Below, piece by piece: positions 8,647 through 18,016 of a stretch of DNA of 64,000 nucleotides (position 1 is its first letter; the number at the start of each line of letters is the position of its first letter). The notes under the pieces are model-generated. The model ran no database searches and was not told where the DNA came from. It was given only the letters and a program-made list of their open reading frames with translations. Origin of the DNA: UBA2137 sp963740205 (lineage in GTDB: Bacteria; Pseudomonadota; Alphaproteobacteria; Micavibrionales; Micavibrionaceae); NCBI GenBank assembly GCA_963740205.1, contig CAVUDD010000004.1, forward strand, positions 124,001 to 188,000, in the 5' to 3' direction. The translations under genes were made by a program, and so were the position numbers.

Positions 8647-10263
8647 ATGAGTATTCTCAAGGCGGAAGCCTCGCAGTTCCAAATCAATGATGAAGGTATT
8701 ATTACCTATCAGAAAACCTTGAATAACCCTGTGCCAGGAACGCCTGTTGCAAGCCTTGTCAAAGGTGAAAAGCTTTTAAAGCCTGAGCTTAAATTAGTTG
8801 AAGGCTATTCAGAAGAAGGTACAAGCGAGCAAGACATACAATCAAAATTATACGAATGGTTTGATGGCTATCTTAAAGAGGCTCTTGAGCCATTAAAAAA
8901 ACTTGAATCGGATGAATTAATTCCCGCACCTGCTAAAGCTATAAGTGAAGAATTAATAGCAACACTAGGTGTCATTCACAGAAGTGAGTTGGAAAAGCAT
9001 ATAACTGAATTGGATGAGGAAGGGCGCAAGGCTCTTCGTGCACTCAGAATTAAGCTGGGACCAATTCTTGTTTTCTTGCCAGAGTTAAACAAACCAAAGG
9101 CTGTGCGTGCGCGTGCTTTATTATGGGCGTTGTGGAACGATAAAAAGCTACCTGTTTCTGTTCCTGCCGATGGGTCTGTGTCCGTTACAATCGATCCTGA
9201 AAATGTTGATAGATTATTTTACCGTGCAATTAGCTATCCAGTATTTGGACCCAAAGCCATTCGTATTGATATGTTGGACCGTGTTTTGAATGAAATCTAT
9301 GAAACGGCACAAAACGGTCAATTTCGTGCACAACACAAAATGGCGGAATGGTTGGGATGCTCAATTGAAGACCTCTATGCCATCCTTCAAGCGATGGGCA
9401 ACAACCGTATTGAGGCTAAAAAGCCTGAAACAGCGGAGAAATCTGTATCCGAAGAAACGCCTGAAGAAAAAGTCGAGACCAAGCCTGCTGATGTCAAACC
9501 TGAATTGGATATGTTCTGGTTGAAAAAGGGTCAGGCACACAAAAAGAAAGACTTTAAGCCCAAGCCTCAGAAGCAAGAAAAGAAAAAGCCTGCACATAAA
9601 GGTAAGCCTAAGGCTGCAAGACCTCAGGTTATTTCGACAGGGCCTGCGCCTAAACCTGAAGACTTCTCCGTTCGCAATTCTCGAACAACTAAAAAAACAA
9701 GGCAAATAATGTCAAAATCACGTGATAATAGGGATGAGATGGATGTTAATGACGAACATTATTCCGCCAAGTTTCCAGATAACCGTCTGACCTTTGTTGA
9801 TATATTTATTAATCGCTATCTGCCTATCCTAAGTATTACCTATATTGCATGTGTAATTGGACTTGCCTTGAAACGAGGCAGCGGCGTTTACTTTTTCAAT
9901 TACCTACTTGGCGATGAAACCTCGTATTTTCTAGCTTTTCTAGTTGCGGCGTGGGTTTCAATTCCAGCGGTAATTTGGATGTCCATGCGCGGGGTCGGAG
10001 CTCTTACTGCCTATGCTAACAACTGGTACAAATCGACAACGGTAATTATGGTTTTGATTTTATTTGCCAGCTTTATGCTGTTCCCGCCAAATGGTCAGGG
10101 AAGTCAAATGTGGTATACGGCAAGACTATTTGTAGCCGCTGCAATCCCAATCCACATTATACAATACTGGTTTTTTACTAAGGGTGGCTTACCGACAAAT
10201 TATTCTGCAACACTTGGGGTGATTGCCTTGACGTTGTTTCTCTATGGCGCGATTGTTCTGTAG
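8647..10263 (+). CDS. Suv3-like helicase C-terminal domain joined to a 5-TM membrane domain
   Basis: Residues 1-255 match the region that follows the motor in alphaproteobacterial Suv3/mitochondrial-degradasome-like RNA helicases: GEGIITYQ-type strand, KLGPILVFLPELNKPKAVRA, LLWALW, and YPVFGPKAIRIDMLDRV. No Walker A, DEAD-type or helicase C motifs precede it, and the 170 bases upstream are non-coding. Residues 256-350 are a Lys/Pro/Glu-rich linker, typical of the helicase tail. From residue 355 (ATG at 9709, with AAGG six bases upstream) follows a domain with about five transmembrane helices. It may be a true fusion, or two genes joined in frame by a lost stop or an indel. The start at 8647 has an AGGA site. 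The 3' end overlaps the next minus gene by 86 bases. Confidence 0.75.
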   Translation: MSILKAEASQFQINDEGIITYQKTLNNPVPGTPVASLVKGEKLLKPELKLVEGYSEEGTSEQDIQSKLYEWFDGYLKEALEPLKKLESDELIPAPAKAISEELIATLGVIHRSELEKHITELDEEGRKALRALRIKLGPILVFLPELNKPKAVRARALLWALWNDKKLPVSVPADGSVSVTIDPENVDRLFYRAISYPVFGPKAIRIDMLDRVLNEIYETAQNGQFRAQHKMAEWLGCSIEDLYAILQAMGNNRIEAKKPETAEKSVSEETPEEKVETKPADVKPELDMFWLKKGQAHKKKDFKPKPQKQEKKKPAHKGKPKAARPQVISTGPAPKPEDFSVRNSRTTKKTRQIMSKSRDNRDEMDVNDEHYSAKFPDNRLTFVDIFINRYLPILSITYIACVIGLALKRGSGVYFFNYLLGDETSYFLAFLVAAWVSIPAVIWMSMRGVGALTAYANNWYKSTTVIMVLILFASFMLFPPNGQGSQMWYTARLFVAAAIPIHIIQYWFFTKGGLPTNYSATLGVIALTLFLYGAIVL

Positions 10264-11062
10264 ATTTATTCCAATGTTCTTTGAGGGTCTTCTCAATAAT
10301 GCCCATTAATCTTAAGCGCCCATCTTCATGTCTTGATAAGTCTTCAATCAGAGAGATAAGCGCCTTTGGGGATTGTCCATTTAATCGCATTCTTTCTGCC
10401 AAAACTGGTGCTGCGCCATACTGAGGTACTACCCCAGAGGCAATAACAAGTCCTTCTCCTAGATCTTTTGTAACGATAGCTGGAGGTGTGTTTTCAACAT
10501 CCTTGTACCGTGCGATTATTTTATAATTTTCTCCGTCTTCGGGATACAGGATAGGACCATTCCCATAACAGATATCAGTTTCAAAGCTTCCAGCATCATC
10601 TTCTACAATTAATGTCGTAGTTGTACAGCCACTAAAATCATTATCTGCATTATCTGGAATATAGTGCTTTGCGATGGGGCCTAATGCCGTACCAATTATT
10701 AATCTATTATCGTTCTTTTGCAGTTTGTGCATCGATGTGTGAGGCGGTTCATATCTTATGGTTGAAAGTGCATGATATGCTCCCGCGCATAAACCTAGAT
10801 AAGCCCCTCCATTACTTATGAAGTCATTTATTTTACAAAATCCATTATCGCCAATATGTGCAGGGTAGAGACATTCTTCGCCTATAATTCCTGGCAGGAC
10901 AAAAAGAAAAGTATCTTTTTTTATGGAATTCACTTCAGCAAGCTGATGTCTGTCAATAGGTTGTACAGCCATATCTTCAAACATTCTGCTAAGTTCTCCC
11001 TCTAGGTAAGAGGTCGAAGTAAAGCTTTCTCTGTCACTATAGATAAGAATTTTATTACGCAT
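10178..11062 (-). CDS. BPL_N-like amidotransferase-fold protein (copy 1)
   Basis: A 294-residue cytosolic protein of the class I glutamine-amidotransferase-like fold, of the type found at the N-terminus of eukaryotic biotin-protein ligases (BPL_N family). Visible features are the N-terminal strand ILIYSD, the strand-turn FVLPGIIGEECLYP, and the nucleophile elbow AYLGLCAGAYHA with its cysteine. The C-terminal part has the GEGLVIASG strand. It starts two bases after the stop of the upstream paralogue, so the two are translated from one message. No biotin ligase catalytic domain is present. The last ~40 residues are polar and apparently disordered. Substrate unknown. Confidence 0.8.
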   Translation of the reverse strand: MRNKILIYSDRESFTSTSYLEGELSRMFEDMAVQPIDRHQLAEVNSIKKDTFLFVLPGIIGEECLYPAHIGDNGFCKINDFISNGGAYLGLCAGAYHALSTIRYEPPHTSMHKLQKNDNRLIIGTALGPIAKHYIPDNADNDFSGCTTTTLIVEDDAGSFETDICYGNGPILYPEDGENYKIIARYKDVENTPPAIVTKDLGEGLVIASGVVPQYGAAPVLAERMRLNGQSPKALISLIEDLSRHEDGRLRLMGIIEKTLKEHWNKSTEQSRHRETTSRQSPQVLQNNLSVSHP

Positions 11063-11064
11063 TT

Positions 11065-11817
11065 TTATATATCTATTATTTTCAGAATATCGAGTAAGAG
11101 ATTTCCAGAAGAGCGGTTATCGCTTAATCGATATTTCTCTGCAACTGATTTCTGCCACTTATAAGAAGAGTTGAGCCTTTCACTAATGGCTCCCTCATAA
11201 CTATTGGGGGTAAATTCTATGTGTGGGCTACTCAGCAGAACGCTACCTTTTCCAAAAGAAGTATAAATAATCGCCGGAGGAATTTTAGGTAAATCAGAGT
11301 ATCGAGCTAAAACTTTAAAATTGTCGTTTACGGATTCCGAGAATGTGGGGCCTGCACGATAGAGAGTAGTATAGATTTTATCTCCTATTTTAACCTTTGA
11401 AATATTATCCCAACTTTTGTCAATGTCGCTATCCTCGATAAATTCATAAATTGGACCAACGGCTTTACAGTTTACAAAATTCAATTCCCGCGAGCCTGTG
11501 ATTTCTTGGTTTGTATTTTTCCCCCACTCAATCTCACGACATGCATAATAGGCTCCGGCACAAATACCTAAGTAATTCCCGCCATCTTCAACGTATCGTC
11601 TAATGGCTTTGTTGCCATCACCGTTTAACTTTTCACAATAATAAAGATCAGCACCACCTGGCATAACGAAAAGCTTTACCGTGTCATCTAGATTACCCTT
11701 CAGAATATCATTAGCATCACAGAAATTGACGGAATATTCAGGAAAGAGGGTGCTTAGGCTCTTAAAGAGAACGCCATTATTGTGCACATAGTCCTGATAG
11801 ATCAGAATTTTGTTCAT
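11065..11817 (-). CDS. BPL_N-like amidotransferase-fold protein (copy 2)
   Basis: A 250-residue paralogue of the gene just downstream, with the same order of motifs: ILIYQDYVHNNG, FVMPGGADLYYCEKL, NYLGICAGAYYACREIEW (cysteine elbow) and FGKGSVLLSSPHIEF. The two copies are clearly diverged, so the duplication is old or they were acquired together. BPL_N proteins are known as free-standing bacterial proteins but their reaction is not settled; the conserved Cys suggests an amidotransferase or hydrolase-like activity. First gene of a two-gene operon. Confidence 0.82.
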   Translation of the reverse strand: MNKILIYQDYVHNNGVLFKSLSTLFPEYSVNFCDANDILKGNLDDTVKLFVMPGGADLYYCEKLNGDGNKAIRRYVEDGGNYLGICAGAYYACREIEWGKNTNQEITGSRELNFVNCKAVGPIYEFIEDSDIDKSWDNISKVKIGDKIYTTLYRAGPTFSESVNDNFKVLARYSDLPKIPPAIIYTSFGKGSVLLSSPHIEFTPNSYEGAISERLNSSYKWQKSVAEKYRLSDNRSSGNLLLDILKIIDI

Positions 11818-11853
11818 GCGCGTTTTATAATGGTTTGATGTGTTTTAGCCAAG

Positions 11854-11888
11854 AAAAAACACCGCCTCGATATGAAACGGTGTTTTTT
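11854..11888. terminator. Bidirectional intrinsic terminator
   Basis: AAAAAACACCG (11854-11864) pairs perfectly with CGGTGTTTTTT (11878-11888) around a 13-base loop. The A/T arms supply a U-run on either strand. It lies directly downstream of the minus-strand gene at 11911-12282, which it should terminate. Confidence 0.85.
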
Positions 11889-11910
11889 AAATTATATTTA
11901 GCGAGAATGA

Positions 11911-12282
11911 TTACTCAGCAGTTGTATCGGCATCTACTTCAACATCTACACTTGTGTCTGTTGCGTCTGTTGTTGCATCTACGCCAGCATCCCAATCAGC
12001 TGTTGTGTCTGCATCAGTATCTGTTTCTGTTTCTGATTTAACTTCTACACCAGAAGTACTGTCAAGACCGTCGTATGTGTCTGTAGTAGCATCTGTTTCA
12101 ACAGTTGTTTCTGTGCTTGTTGTTGTATCTGCATCAACCATCATGTCTTTTGATGTATCAACAGTTGTTTCAACATCTACCATAGTGCCTAAGTCTGCAG
12201 AAAGTTGTGCTGAAGCAGTTAATGGTGTGAATGCGATAACGGCTGCTGTTGCTGCCAATGTAAAAAGTGTTTTGTTTAACAT
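11911..12282 (-). CDS. Secreted Asp/Thr-rich low-complexity protein
   Basis: A 123-residue product with a signal peptide (MLNKTLFTLAATAAVIAFTP..., cleavage after ASA) followed by an almost pure Thr/Asp/Val/Ser/Glu sequence containing repeated VDADTT-, TETTVETD- and DATTD-like units. There is no cysteine or aromatic core after the signal, so the mature part is probably disordered and strongly acidic. A good AGGGGAAA ribosome site precedes the ATG, and a strong terminator follows, so it is a real monocistronic gene. Function unknown; compare the Ala/Glu-rich protein at 19820-20203, which has the same general design. Confidence 0.8.
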   Translation of the reverse strand: MLNKTLFTLAATAAVIAFTPLTASAQLSADLGTMVDVETTVDTSKDMMVDADTTTSTETTVETDATTDTYDGLDSTSGVEVKSETETDTDADTTADWDAGVDATTDATDTSVDVEVDADTTAE

Positions 12283-12364
12283 GTTCGGTTTCCCCTTAGT
12301 GGTTGTAGAAGGTTTATAATTTCATACATCTATATAAATTTTAGAGTATGTCCAGCGGAAAATT

Positions 12365-13636
12365 TTACTCGTGAAATTCCGCTGTGTCTGGAATACGCGA
12401 GAAAGCAATTTTAGTTCCCACGTGACCGGATTTTGTTTCGGGCGAAATGCCCAGATTGATGGTTTCTGCACCATATTTTTTGTTCAATTCATCCATTATG
12501 GATGTTAGGCGTGTATCTTGCATTTTTTGCTGTTTATTCTCATTAAGGCAGTCTTCAAACAGATCTCCAGTTTTTTCACTTATTGCTTCAAGGCCATGCA
12601 TTGTCACCGACACCTTTAACAGCATATGTGGGCGAAGCTCGTAAACCATAACCTGCCAGAGCTGATCCAGTTTTTGAAGGAAGGTGAAATTATCCTGAGA
12701 AGAGGGAAATGACATCTGTTTTTTCCATCTTCGGCCATCCGTTGTGCGAGCGCCCAAAGCAAAATAACGCGCATAGTAACCTTGTCTGCGTAATCGTGCA
12801 GCGGCTTTTGTTGTTAATCGGCGTGCAATGAGGCGTGCAATATCGGGAGGGCGGTGTGCAGGATCAAGAACACGCGAGTGTCCTAACATGGAGCTACTTG
12901 TTTTTGTTTCGGGAACCTCGAAACCATGGAGATTGTACCAGAAGCGCTCCCCACCGACAGAACCCCATATCTTTCGTGCATGTTTAGGTGTGATGTTCCA
13001 AAGTGCTTCTACTGAAGTGATACCACCTTTACGGAGCCGCTCCTCCATATTGACGTTAATTCCAGGCAAATCCCGCAGTGATAGATCAAATAGTTTTCCA
13101 GGCATGTTTTCTTTGCGCAGAATGACGAGACCATCAGGCTTTTCCATATCAGTAGCCACTTTGGCAAGAAAGCCATTCGGTGCCAAACCGATAGAGCATT
13201 TGATCGCAACACCGACATTTTCTGCTAGGCCTCTTTTTATCTTATGGGCAACTTCTACAGCATTCTCAGGGGACTGCTTGTTAGGGGGAAGTTTACTGGA
13301 AAGTTCATCAACCGACCAAACTTTGTTAATGGGTGTATACTTAACTACCTCTTCTAAAATACGGTGATGGTATTCTACATACTTGTTGTGTCGTGCTAAA
13401 ACACATACCAGATCAGGACACATTTTCTTTGCTTCATAAATTTTTGTGCCTGTCTTTATACCAAATGCTTTGGCCTCGTATGAGGCAGCAATCGCACAGG
13501 TAGCATCAGTCATTGAGGGCACAACAGCAATGGGTCGTCCACGAAGTTCGGGATGCTCTTGTTGTTCCACACTGGCAAAATAACTGTTTAGATCGAGAAA
13601 CAGCCATCTTATTTGGTTTGTTGGGGCTTCAAACAT
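12365..13636 (-). CDS. Y-family DNA polymerase (DinB-like)
   Basis: Translesion polymerase of the Y family, 423 residues. The first catalytic carboxylate lies in FLDLNSYFASVEQQEHPELRG-like N-terminus (residues about 13-30) and the second acidic pair in VWSVDELS near residue 108, as in DinB/ImuB families. Then follow the thumb HhH region (LRDLPGINVNMEERLRKGG) and a little-finger domain. No C-terminal beta-clamp peptide is obvious. The DLN(S)YFASVE signature and active-site residues are kept, so it should be catalytic, unlike inactive ImuB. Ribosome site AGGAA precedes the ATG. Not accompanied by imuA or dnaE2. Confidence 0.9.
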   Translation of the reverse strand: MFEAPTNQIRWLFLDLNSYFASVEQQEHPELRGRPIAVVPSMTDATCAIAASYEAKAFGIKTGTKIYEAKKMCPDLVCVLARHNKYVEYHHRILEEVVKYTPINKVWSVDELSSKLPPNKQSPENAVEVAHKIKRGLAENVGVAIKCSIGLAPNGFLAKVATDMEKPDGLVILRKENMPGKLFDLSLRDLPGINVNMEERLRKGGITSVEALWNITPKHARKIWGSVGGERFWYNLHGFEVPETKTSSSMLGHSRVLDPAHRPPDIARLIARRLTTKAAARLRRQGYYARYFALGARTTDGRRWKKQMSFPSSQDNFTFLQKLDQLWQVMVYELRPHMLLKVSVTMHGLEAISEKTGDLFEDCLNENKQQKMQDTRLTSIMDELNKKYGAETINLGISPETKSGHVGTKIAFSRIPDTAEFHE

Positions 13637-13760
13637 AATGTTCCTATTTTGTTCTTTTTATTTAGTACATATACCCGCCCAAAAGCAACAAAATAGTTTA
13701 TGTTTTTGACTTCCCATTCATCCAAGAGCTACGTATAACTTAGACAAATAAGGAATCCCT

Positions 13761-14267
13761 ATGCCTGATAAAATAATTACTGAAAGTCGTTTCAACATGT
13801 GGCGGGCCGTTTTTGCAATGGCGCATGCTGATGAAGGAATAAGCAGTGAGGAAGAGACTTTCATGCGTGAAGCTCTTTCTACTTATTCGTTTTCAGAAAC
13901 ACAGAGAACAATTCTCGGGAATGATATGCGTCATAAGGCTGATATTTGGGAGCTGTTCCAAAACGTCAGTGAAAAACAAGACCGGAGCGATTTTTTTAAA
14001 TATGCACGATTAATTGTGTGGTGTGATGGTGATTTTGATGAGCAAGAACGTGAAATCATGTCGCAGTTAAAGGGGACTCATTTCAGAACGCTTAATGAGG
14101 ATGAGATGAAACGTGAAATTCATATTGTTTTTGATGAACAGGAAAAGAAGCAAATGAAAGAGCGTATGGTCGCAATATATAAATCTCTGCAGAACGAACA
14201 AAAGTCAGAAGGTGGATATTTCGGTGCTGTTGTACGTAAGATGTGGGCGGATAGCTCAGATAGATAA
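13761..14267 (+). CDS. TerB-like helical protein
   Basis: A 168-residue soluble protein. Two similar segments, AVFAMAHADEGISSEEETFM and LIVWCDGDFDEQEREIM, resemble the two pseudo-symmetric halves of TerB-like (tellurite-resistance/co-chaperone-associated) domains, each a helix ending in an acidic D-G-x-D/S-E-E loop that could bind a metal. The rest is charged helix. No other ter gene is nearby, so a stress or metal-sensing role is only a guess. AAGGAA precedes the ATG; its stop is one base from the end of convergent mutS. Confidence 0.65.
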   Translation: MPDKIITESRFNMWRAVFAMAHADEGISSEEETFMREALSTYSFSETQRTILGNDMRHKADIWELFQNVSEKQDRSDFFKYARLIVWCDGDFDEQEREIMSQLKGTHFRTLNEDEMKREIHIVFDEQEKKQMKERMVAIYKSLQNEQKSEGGYFGAVVRKMWADSSDR

Positions 14268-14268
14268 A

Positions 14269-16956
14269 TTATTTATTTTTCACATAGCTTTTTAAAGCAT
14301 AAAGGGCATCTAGTGCCTCTCGCGGAGACAAATCATCTGGATTAGTTTGCTTTAGCTTTTGCTCAAGTTCTTTCAAGTAAACAGGTGGCTCAGAAGGTTT
14401 TGTTTCCGAGAAAAGAGGCAGGTCTTTTGCCAGTGCCTTCATTGTTTTGGAATGCTCACCTGTTTGCAGTGTTTTTAACACAGCTTCTGCGCGTTGGATA
14501 ACGGCAGAAGGTAAGCCCGCCAATTTGGCAACATGAATACCATATGAGCGATCCGCTGCCCCTTCCTTTACCTCGTGTAAAAATACAATTTCATTATCCC
14601 ACTCCTTCACACTCATCGAGTAAGAGGCAAGTGATTTATAGCGCTCAGTTAATTGCGTAAGTTCATGATAGTGGGTGGCAAAAAGCCCGCGGCATTTAGT
14701 CAATTCATGGAGGTGTTCGACACACGACCATGCAATGGATAGCCCATCAAAGGTCGCTGTACCACGGCCGATTTCGTCTAGAATGACCAATGAATTTTCG
14801 GTTGCCTGATTAAGAATTGTTGCAGTTTCGACCATTTCGACCATAAAGGTTGAGCGACCACGCGCCAAATCATCAGCGGCGCCAACGCGTGAGAATATTT
14901 TATCGACAAGCCCGATGTTAGCCTCATTGGCGGGAACATATGCTCCCATTTGTGCCATAATCGTGATAAGCGCGTTTTGACGTAGGAACGTAGATTTACC
15001 AGCCATGTTCGGACCAGTTAAAAGCCAAAGTTTTTGAGTGTCCTCTAGGTTACAGGAATTAGGCACAAAATTTTGTGAGGAGTTACTTTGCAAGACTTTT
15101 TCAACTACAGGATGGCGACCATCTGTAATCGAAAACTGGTTATCATTGGTTAATTGCGGACGAACATAGTGGTGTTCATTAGCGAGCACAGCAAAAGCAG
15201 AGGCTATATCCAGTGAGGCAACGGCATCTGCAATTCTATTGAGGTCGTGCGCTTGCTCTATTACAGCATGACAAAGTTTGTCAAAAATTTCCTGTTCTAT
15301 TGCAATGGCTTTTTCTGCAGCTGATGAGATATCACGCTCTAACTCTGCTAAATCAGGTGTTGTGAAACGCACAGAATTTGCAAGTGTTTGACGATGGACG
15401 AATGGGTTGTCACTTTCTTCGGACTTAGCACCAACCATCATCTCGTCTGCTTTTTTGGCAGGGACATCGATATAATAACCAAGTACATTATTATAGGCAA
15501 TTTTGAGGCGATCAATGCCCGTCATTTCGGTGTATTTATGCTGTAAGCGAGCAATGAGTTGCTTGCTTTCATCACGCATCATCCGCAATTCATCAAGGCG
15601 AGCGTGATAACCCCTTGCGATAAAGCCGCCATCACGTTGTAGGGCAGGGGGGTCTTCTGTAATAGATTTTGAAAGTAAGTCGCCTAATTCTTGTAAATCA
15701 GGTGTAAGTGATAGCCCCTCAATTATATGGTGCAAACCGTCATCTTTTTGTTTTGTGGCGAGAGTGCTGGTAAGTTCTTCAATACAGCATAAGGCCTCGC
15801 GCAAGGCTGTAAGATCGCGCGGAGTTCCTCTTCCAATATGAATACGTGCAGTCGTACGCTCAATATCGGGAAGGGATTTCAACACCTTGCGGCAGCTTTC
15901 ACACAATGACGGTGAGCTAATAAGACTGGCAATTTCGTCTTGGCGTTTTGTAATTTCTATTAAATCCCTTAACGGTGCAGACAGACGCTGGACAAGTTTT
16001 CTTGCGCCTGCGGATGTTACTGTTCGGTCAATTGACCATAACAACGAGCCTTTTTTTTCACCGCTCAAGGTTTGGGTAAGTTCGAGATTACGCCGTGTTG
16101 CCGCATCAATATCCAGAATTTTGTTAGAGGTTATTTGTCTCAATCGCGAAAGATAGGGTAAGGCTCCTTTTTGAGTGCGCTGGACATAGTCGATTAAGGC
16201 TCCAGCCGCCGCAATTTCTGCGCGGCTGAATGCACCGTAACTTTCAAGTGTTTCAACACCAAACATCTTTTCTAAGCGTACACGACCATTATCGGCATCA
16301 AACAGACTTTTAGGTTGTGGCGTTAAAGCGCATCCTATGGATTGGCAGGGTTCTTCTGTTTCGCGCGCTAGATTATCAGGGCTAACCAGTTCGCTAGGTC
16401 TTATGCGTTCCAATGCGGCAGGTAAGTTGATTAAATGAACGGCCTGAACAAAGAACGCTCCAGTCGACATATCCAGCCAAGCCAGTCCAAATTGTCCAGC
16501 AACAGAAGCTATACTTGCAATATAGTTATTCGTTCCGGGCTCGAGAAGATTATCTTCAGTAAGTGTTCCTGCAGTAATGACGCGCACAACATCACGATTA
16601 ACCAATGCCTTGTGACCTCCGCGTTCCTTGGCTTGTTGTGGTGTTTCGGTTTGATCACATATAGCAACCTTGAAGCCCGATTTAATCAGTTTGGCAAGAT
16701 AAGGCTCATGTGAGTGATGAGGGACACCACACATGGGAATACCTTCGCCCTTAGTTTTTCCACGTTTGGTAAGAGTAATATCCAAAACAGATGAGGCTGT
16801 TTCAGCATCCTCGTAAAATAACTCGTAAAAATCACCCATTCGGTAAAAAAGGAGAGTATCGGGATAGTCCTGTTTCAAGGTGTGATATTGCGCCATCATA
16901 GGTGTGTGTCCTTCGGCGATAAAATCATCGGTGGTTTTGACAGCGTTTTGTGACAT
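14269..16956 (-). CDS. mutS: DNA mismatch repair protein MutS
   Basis: Mismatch recognition ATPase of methyl-independent-type alphaproteobacterial repair. The 895-residue protein has the mismatch-reading N-terminus (YRMGDFYELFYEDA near residues 38-51, with the stacking Phe), connector, lever and clamp domains, the ABC-type ATPase with Walker A TGPNMAGKSTFLRQ, Walker B ILDEIGRGTATFDG and the FATHYHEL switch, and a C-terminal dimerisation tail. Length is typical. No mutL in the window. Its 3' end nearly touches that of the TerB-like gene. Confidence 0.98.
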   Translation of the reverse strand: MSQNAVKTTDDFIAEGHTPMMAQYHTLKQDYPDTLLFYRMGDFYELFYEDAETASSVLDITLTKRGKTKGEGIPMCGVPHHSHEPYLAKLIKSGFKVAICDQTETPQQAKERGGHKALVNRDVVRVITAGTLTEDNLLEPGTNNYIASIASVAGQFGLAWLDMSTGAFFVQAVHLINLPAALERIRPSELVSPDNLARETEEPCQSIGCALTPQPKSLFDADNGRVRLEKMFGVETLESYGAFSRAEIAAAGALIDYVQRTQKGALPYLSRLRQITSNKILDIDAATRRNLELTQTLSGEKKGSLLWSIDRTVTSAGARKLVQRLSAPLRDLIEITKRQDEIASLISSPSLCESCRKVLKSLPDIERTTARIHIGRGTPRDLTALREALCCIEELTSTLATKQKDDGLHHIIEGLSLTPDLQELGDLLSKSITEDPPALQRDGGFIARGYHARLDELRMMRDESKQLIARLQHKYTEMTGIDRLKIAYNNVLGYYIDVPAKKADEMMVGAKSEESDNPFVHRQTLANSVRFTTPDLAELERDISSAAEKAIAIEQEIFDKLCHAVIEQAHDLNRIADAVASLDIASAFAVLANEHHYVRPQLTNDNQFSITDGRHPVVEKVLQSNSSQNFVPNSCNLEDTQKLWLLTGPNMAGKSTFLRQNALITIMAQMGAYVPANEANIGLVDKIFSRVGAADDLARGRSTFMVEMVETATILNQATENSLVILDEIGRGTATFDGLSIAWSCVEHLHELTKCRGLFATHYHELTQLTERYKSLASYSMSVKEWDNEIVFLHEVKEGAADRSYGIHVAKLAGLPSAVIQRAEAVLKTLQTGEHSKTMKALAKDLPLFSETKPSEPPVYLKELEQKLKQTNPDDLSPREALDALYALKSYVKNK

Positions 16957-17016
16957 GAGATAAGTTTAGAAACTAGGCAGATAAAGATAAAGCTCTTTTC
17001 AGGGCTTGCTCACATG

Positions 17017-17928
17017 TTAAGCGGCTTCAGGTTTTGAAAGATGTGATAAGCCATCTACAAGATAATCAGCTTCCAGAACTTCGGCAATTTTCAAATAACT
17101 GTCTTGAATTTGGCGAACATCACTTGAGGATAATGATGAAAAATCTGGAGAACGTTGTGCCATATCATTCACAAAAAGTGCGGAACGATGTTTGTTAGGG
17201 ATGCGACCTGCTTTTTGATAATCGTCAGAAGATAAATATTTATGTTTTTTTACAGCAAAACGTATGGCTTTTACTCCATCTTCTGAATTTAAATCTTCAA
17301 TTTTCTCAATGACGGCTTTTTCACTTGATGTCATTTCGGCTTTTTTCCAATTTTGTCCATCTAATCCAATTACGGCCTCTCTGAACCTATAATCAATATC
17401 CGTTTTATCAAAATCACTGAGAAGAAAGTTTATATCCTCTTCAGTAAGTTCTTGATGGCGTGCTTTGAAAAACGGGCTAATGCTGCCATCATTTAACTTT
17501 TTGCCCTGAAGCTGTTTGAAGTCGCTAGTATTTCTTCTTAATTTAGATTTGAAGTCGGAAACTGCATTTTTTGAATTGAATATAATTTTATTATCTTGTC
17601 TGCCATAAGGGACATCTACTAATTTCTGTAATTCCGTTAAAAGTGAAATCGTTGTATAGGCTTCGCTTGGATCAGGATAATTTGCTTGGCGGGCGGCATC
17701 AGAACTAGCTTCTCTATGTGCCTTAGCATAAGCATTAAATCTTGTGGCTAAGCTATTAAGAAAATTAAAGTTTAAGCTTTTTCCTGCAATATTACCCATA
17801 TATTGCAACGCATACGTATTATCATTTGAAAAGCTCTCAGAAGCGGCAAACATAAACGGGCGCATAATGTGCTCAATTTTACCGATTTCAGTTCTTACAA
17901 GTTTTCTCTGTTTCGTCTCTAAAGACAT
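17017..17928 (-). CDS. Orphan cytosolic protein, unknown
   Basis: A 303-residue protein from the ATG at 17928, which has an AGGTG ribosome site; a GTG three codons earlier is less likely. It is highly charged and predicted mainly alpha-helical, without signal peptide, membrane segment, zinc ligands or nucleotide-binding loop. I recognise no family. It lies between mutS and dut on the same strand with spacers on both sides. The frame is intact and the composition ordinary, so it is likely a true, lineage-specific gene. Confidence 0.65.
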   Translation of the reverse strand: MSLETKQRKLVRTEIGKIEHIMRPFMFAASESFSNDNTYALQYMGNIAGKSLNFNFLNSLATRFNAYAKAHREASSDAARQANYPDPSEAYTTISLLTELQKLVDVPYGRQDNKIIFNSKNAVSDFKSKLRRNTSDFKQLQGKKLNDGSISPFFKARHQELTEEDINFLLSDFDKTDIDYRFREAVIGLDGQNWKKAEMTSSEKAVIEKIEDLNSEDGVKAIRFAVKKHKYLSSDDYQKAGRIPNKHRSALFVNDMAQRSPDFSSLSSSDVRQIQDSYLKIAEVLEADYLVDGLSHLSKPEAA

Positions 17929-18016
17929 ATAAAGCACCTAAATATGTTAGTTGAGGAAACACTAATAATAGCTTTATGTTAAAAAATCAAGTTTTTTATG
18001 GAAATCGAACAGGGGC

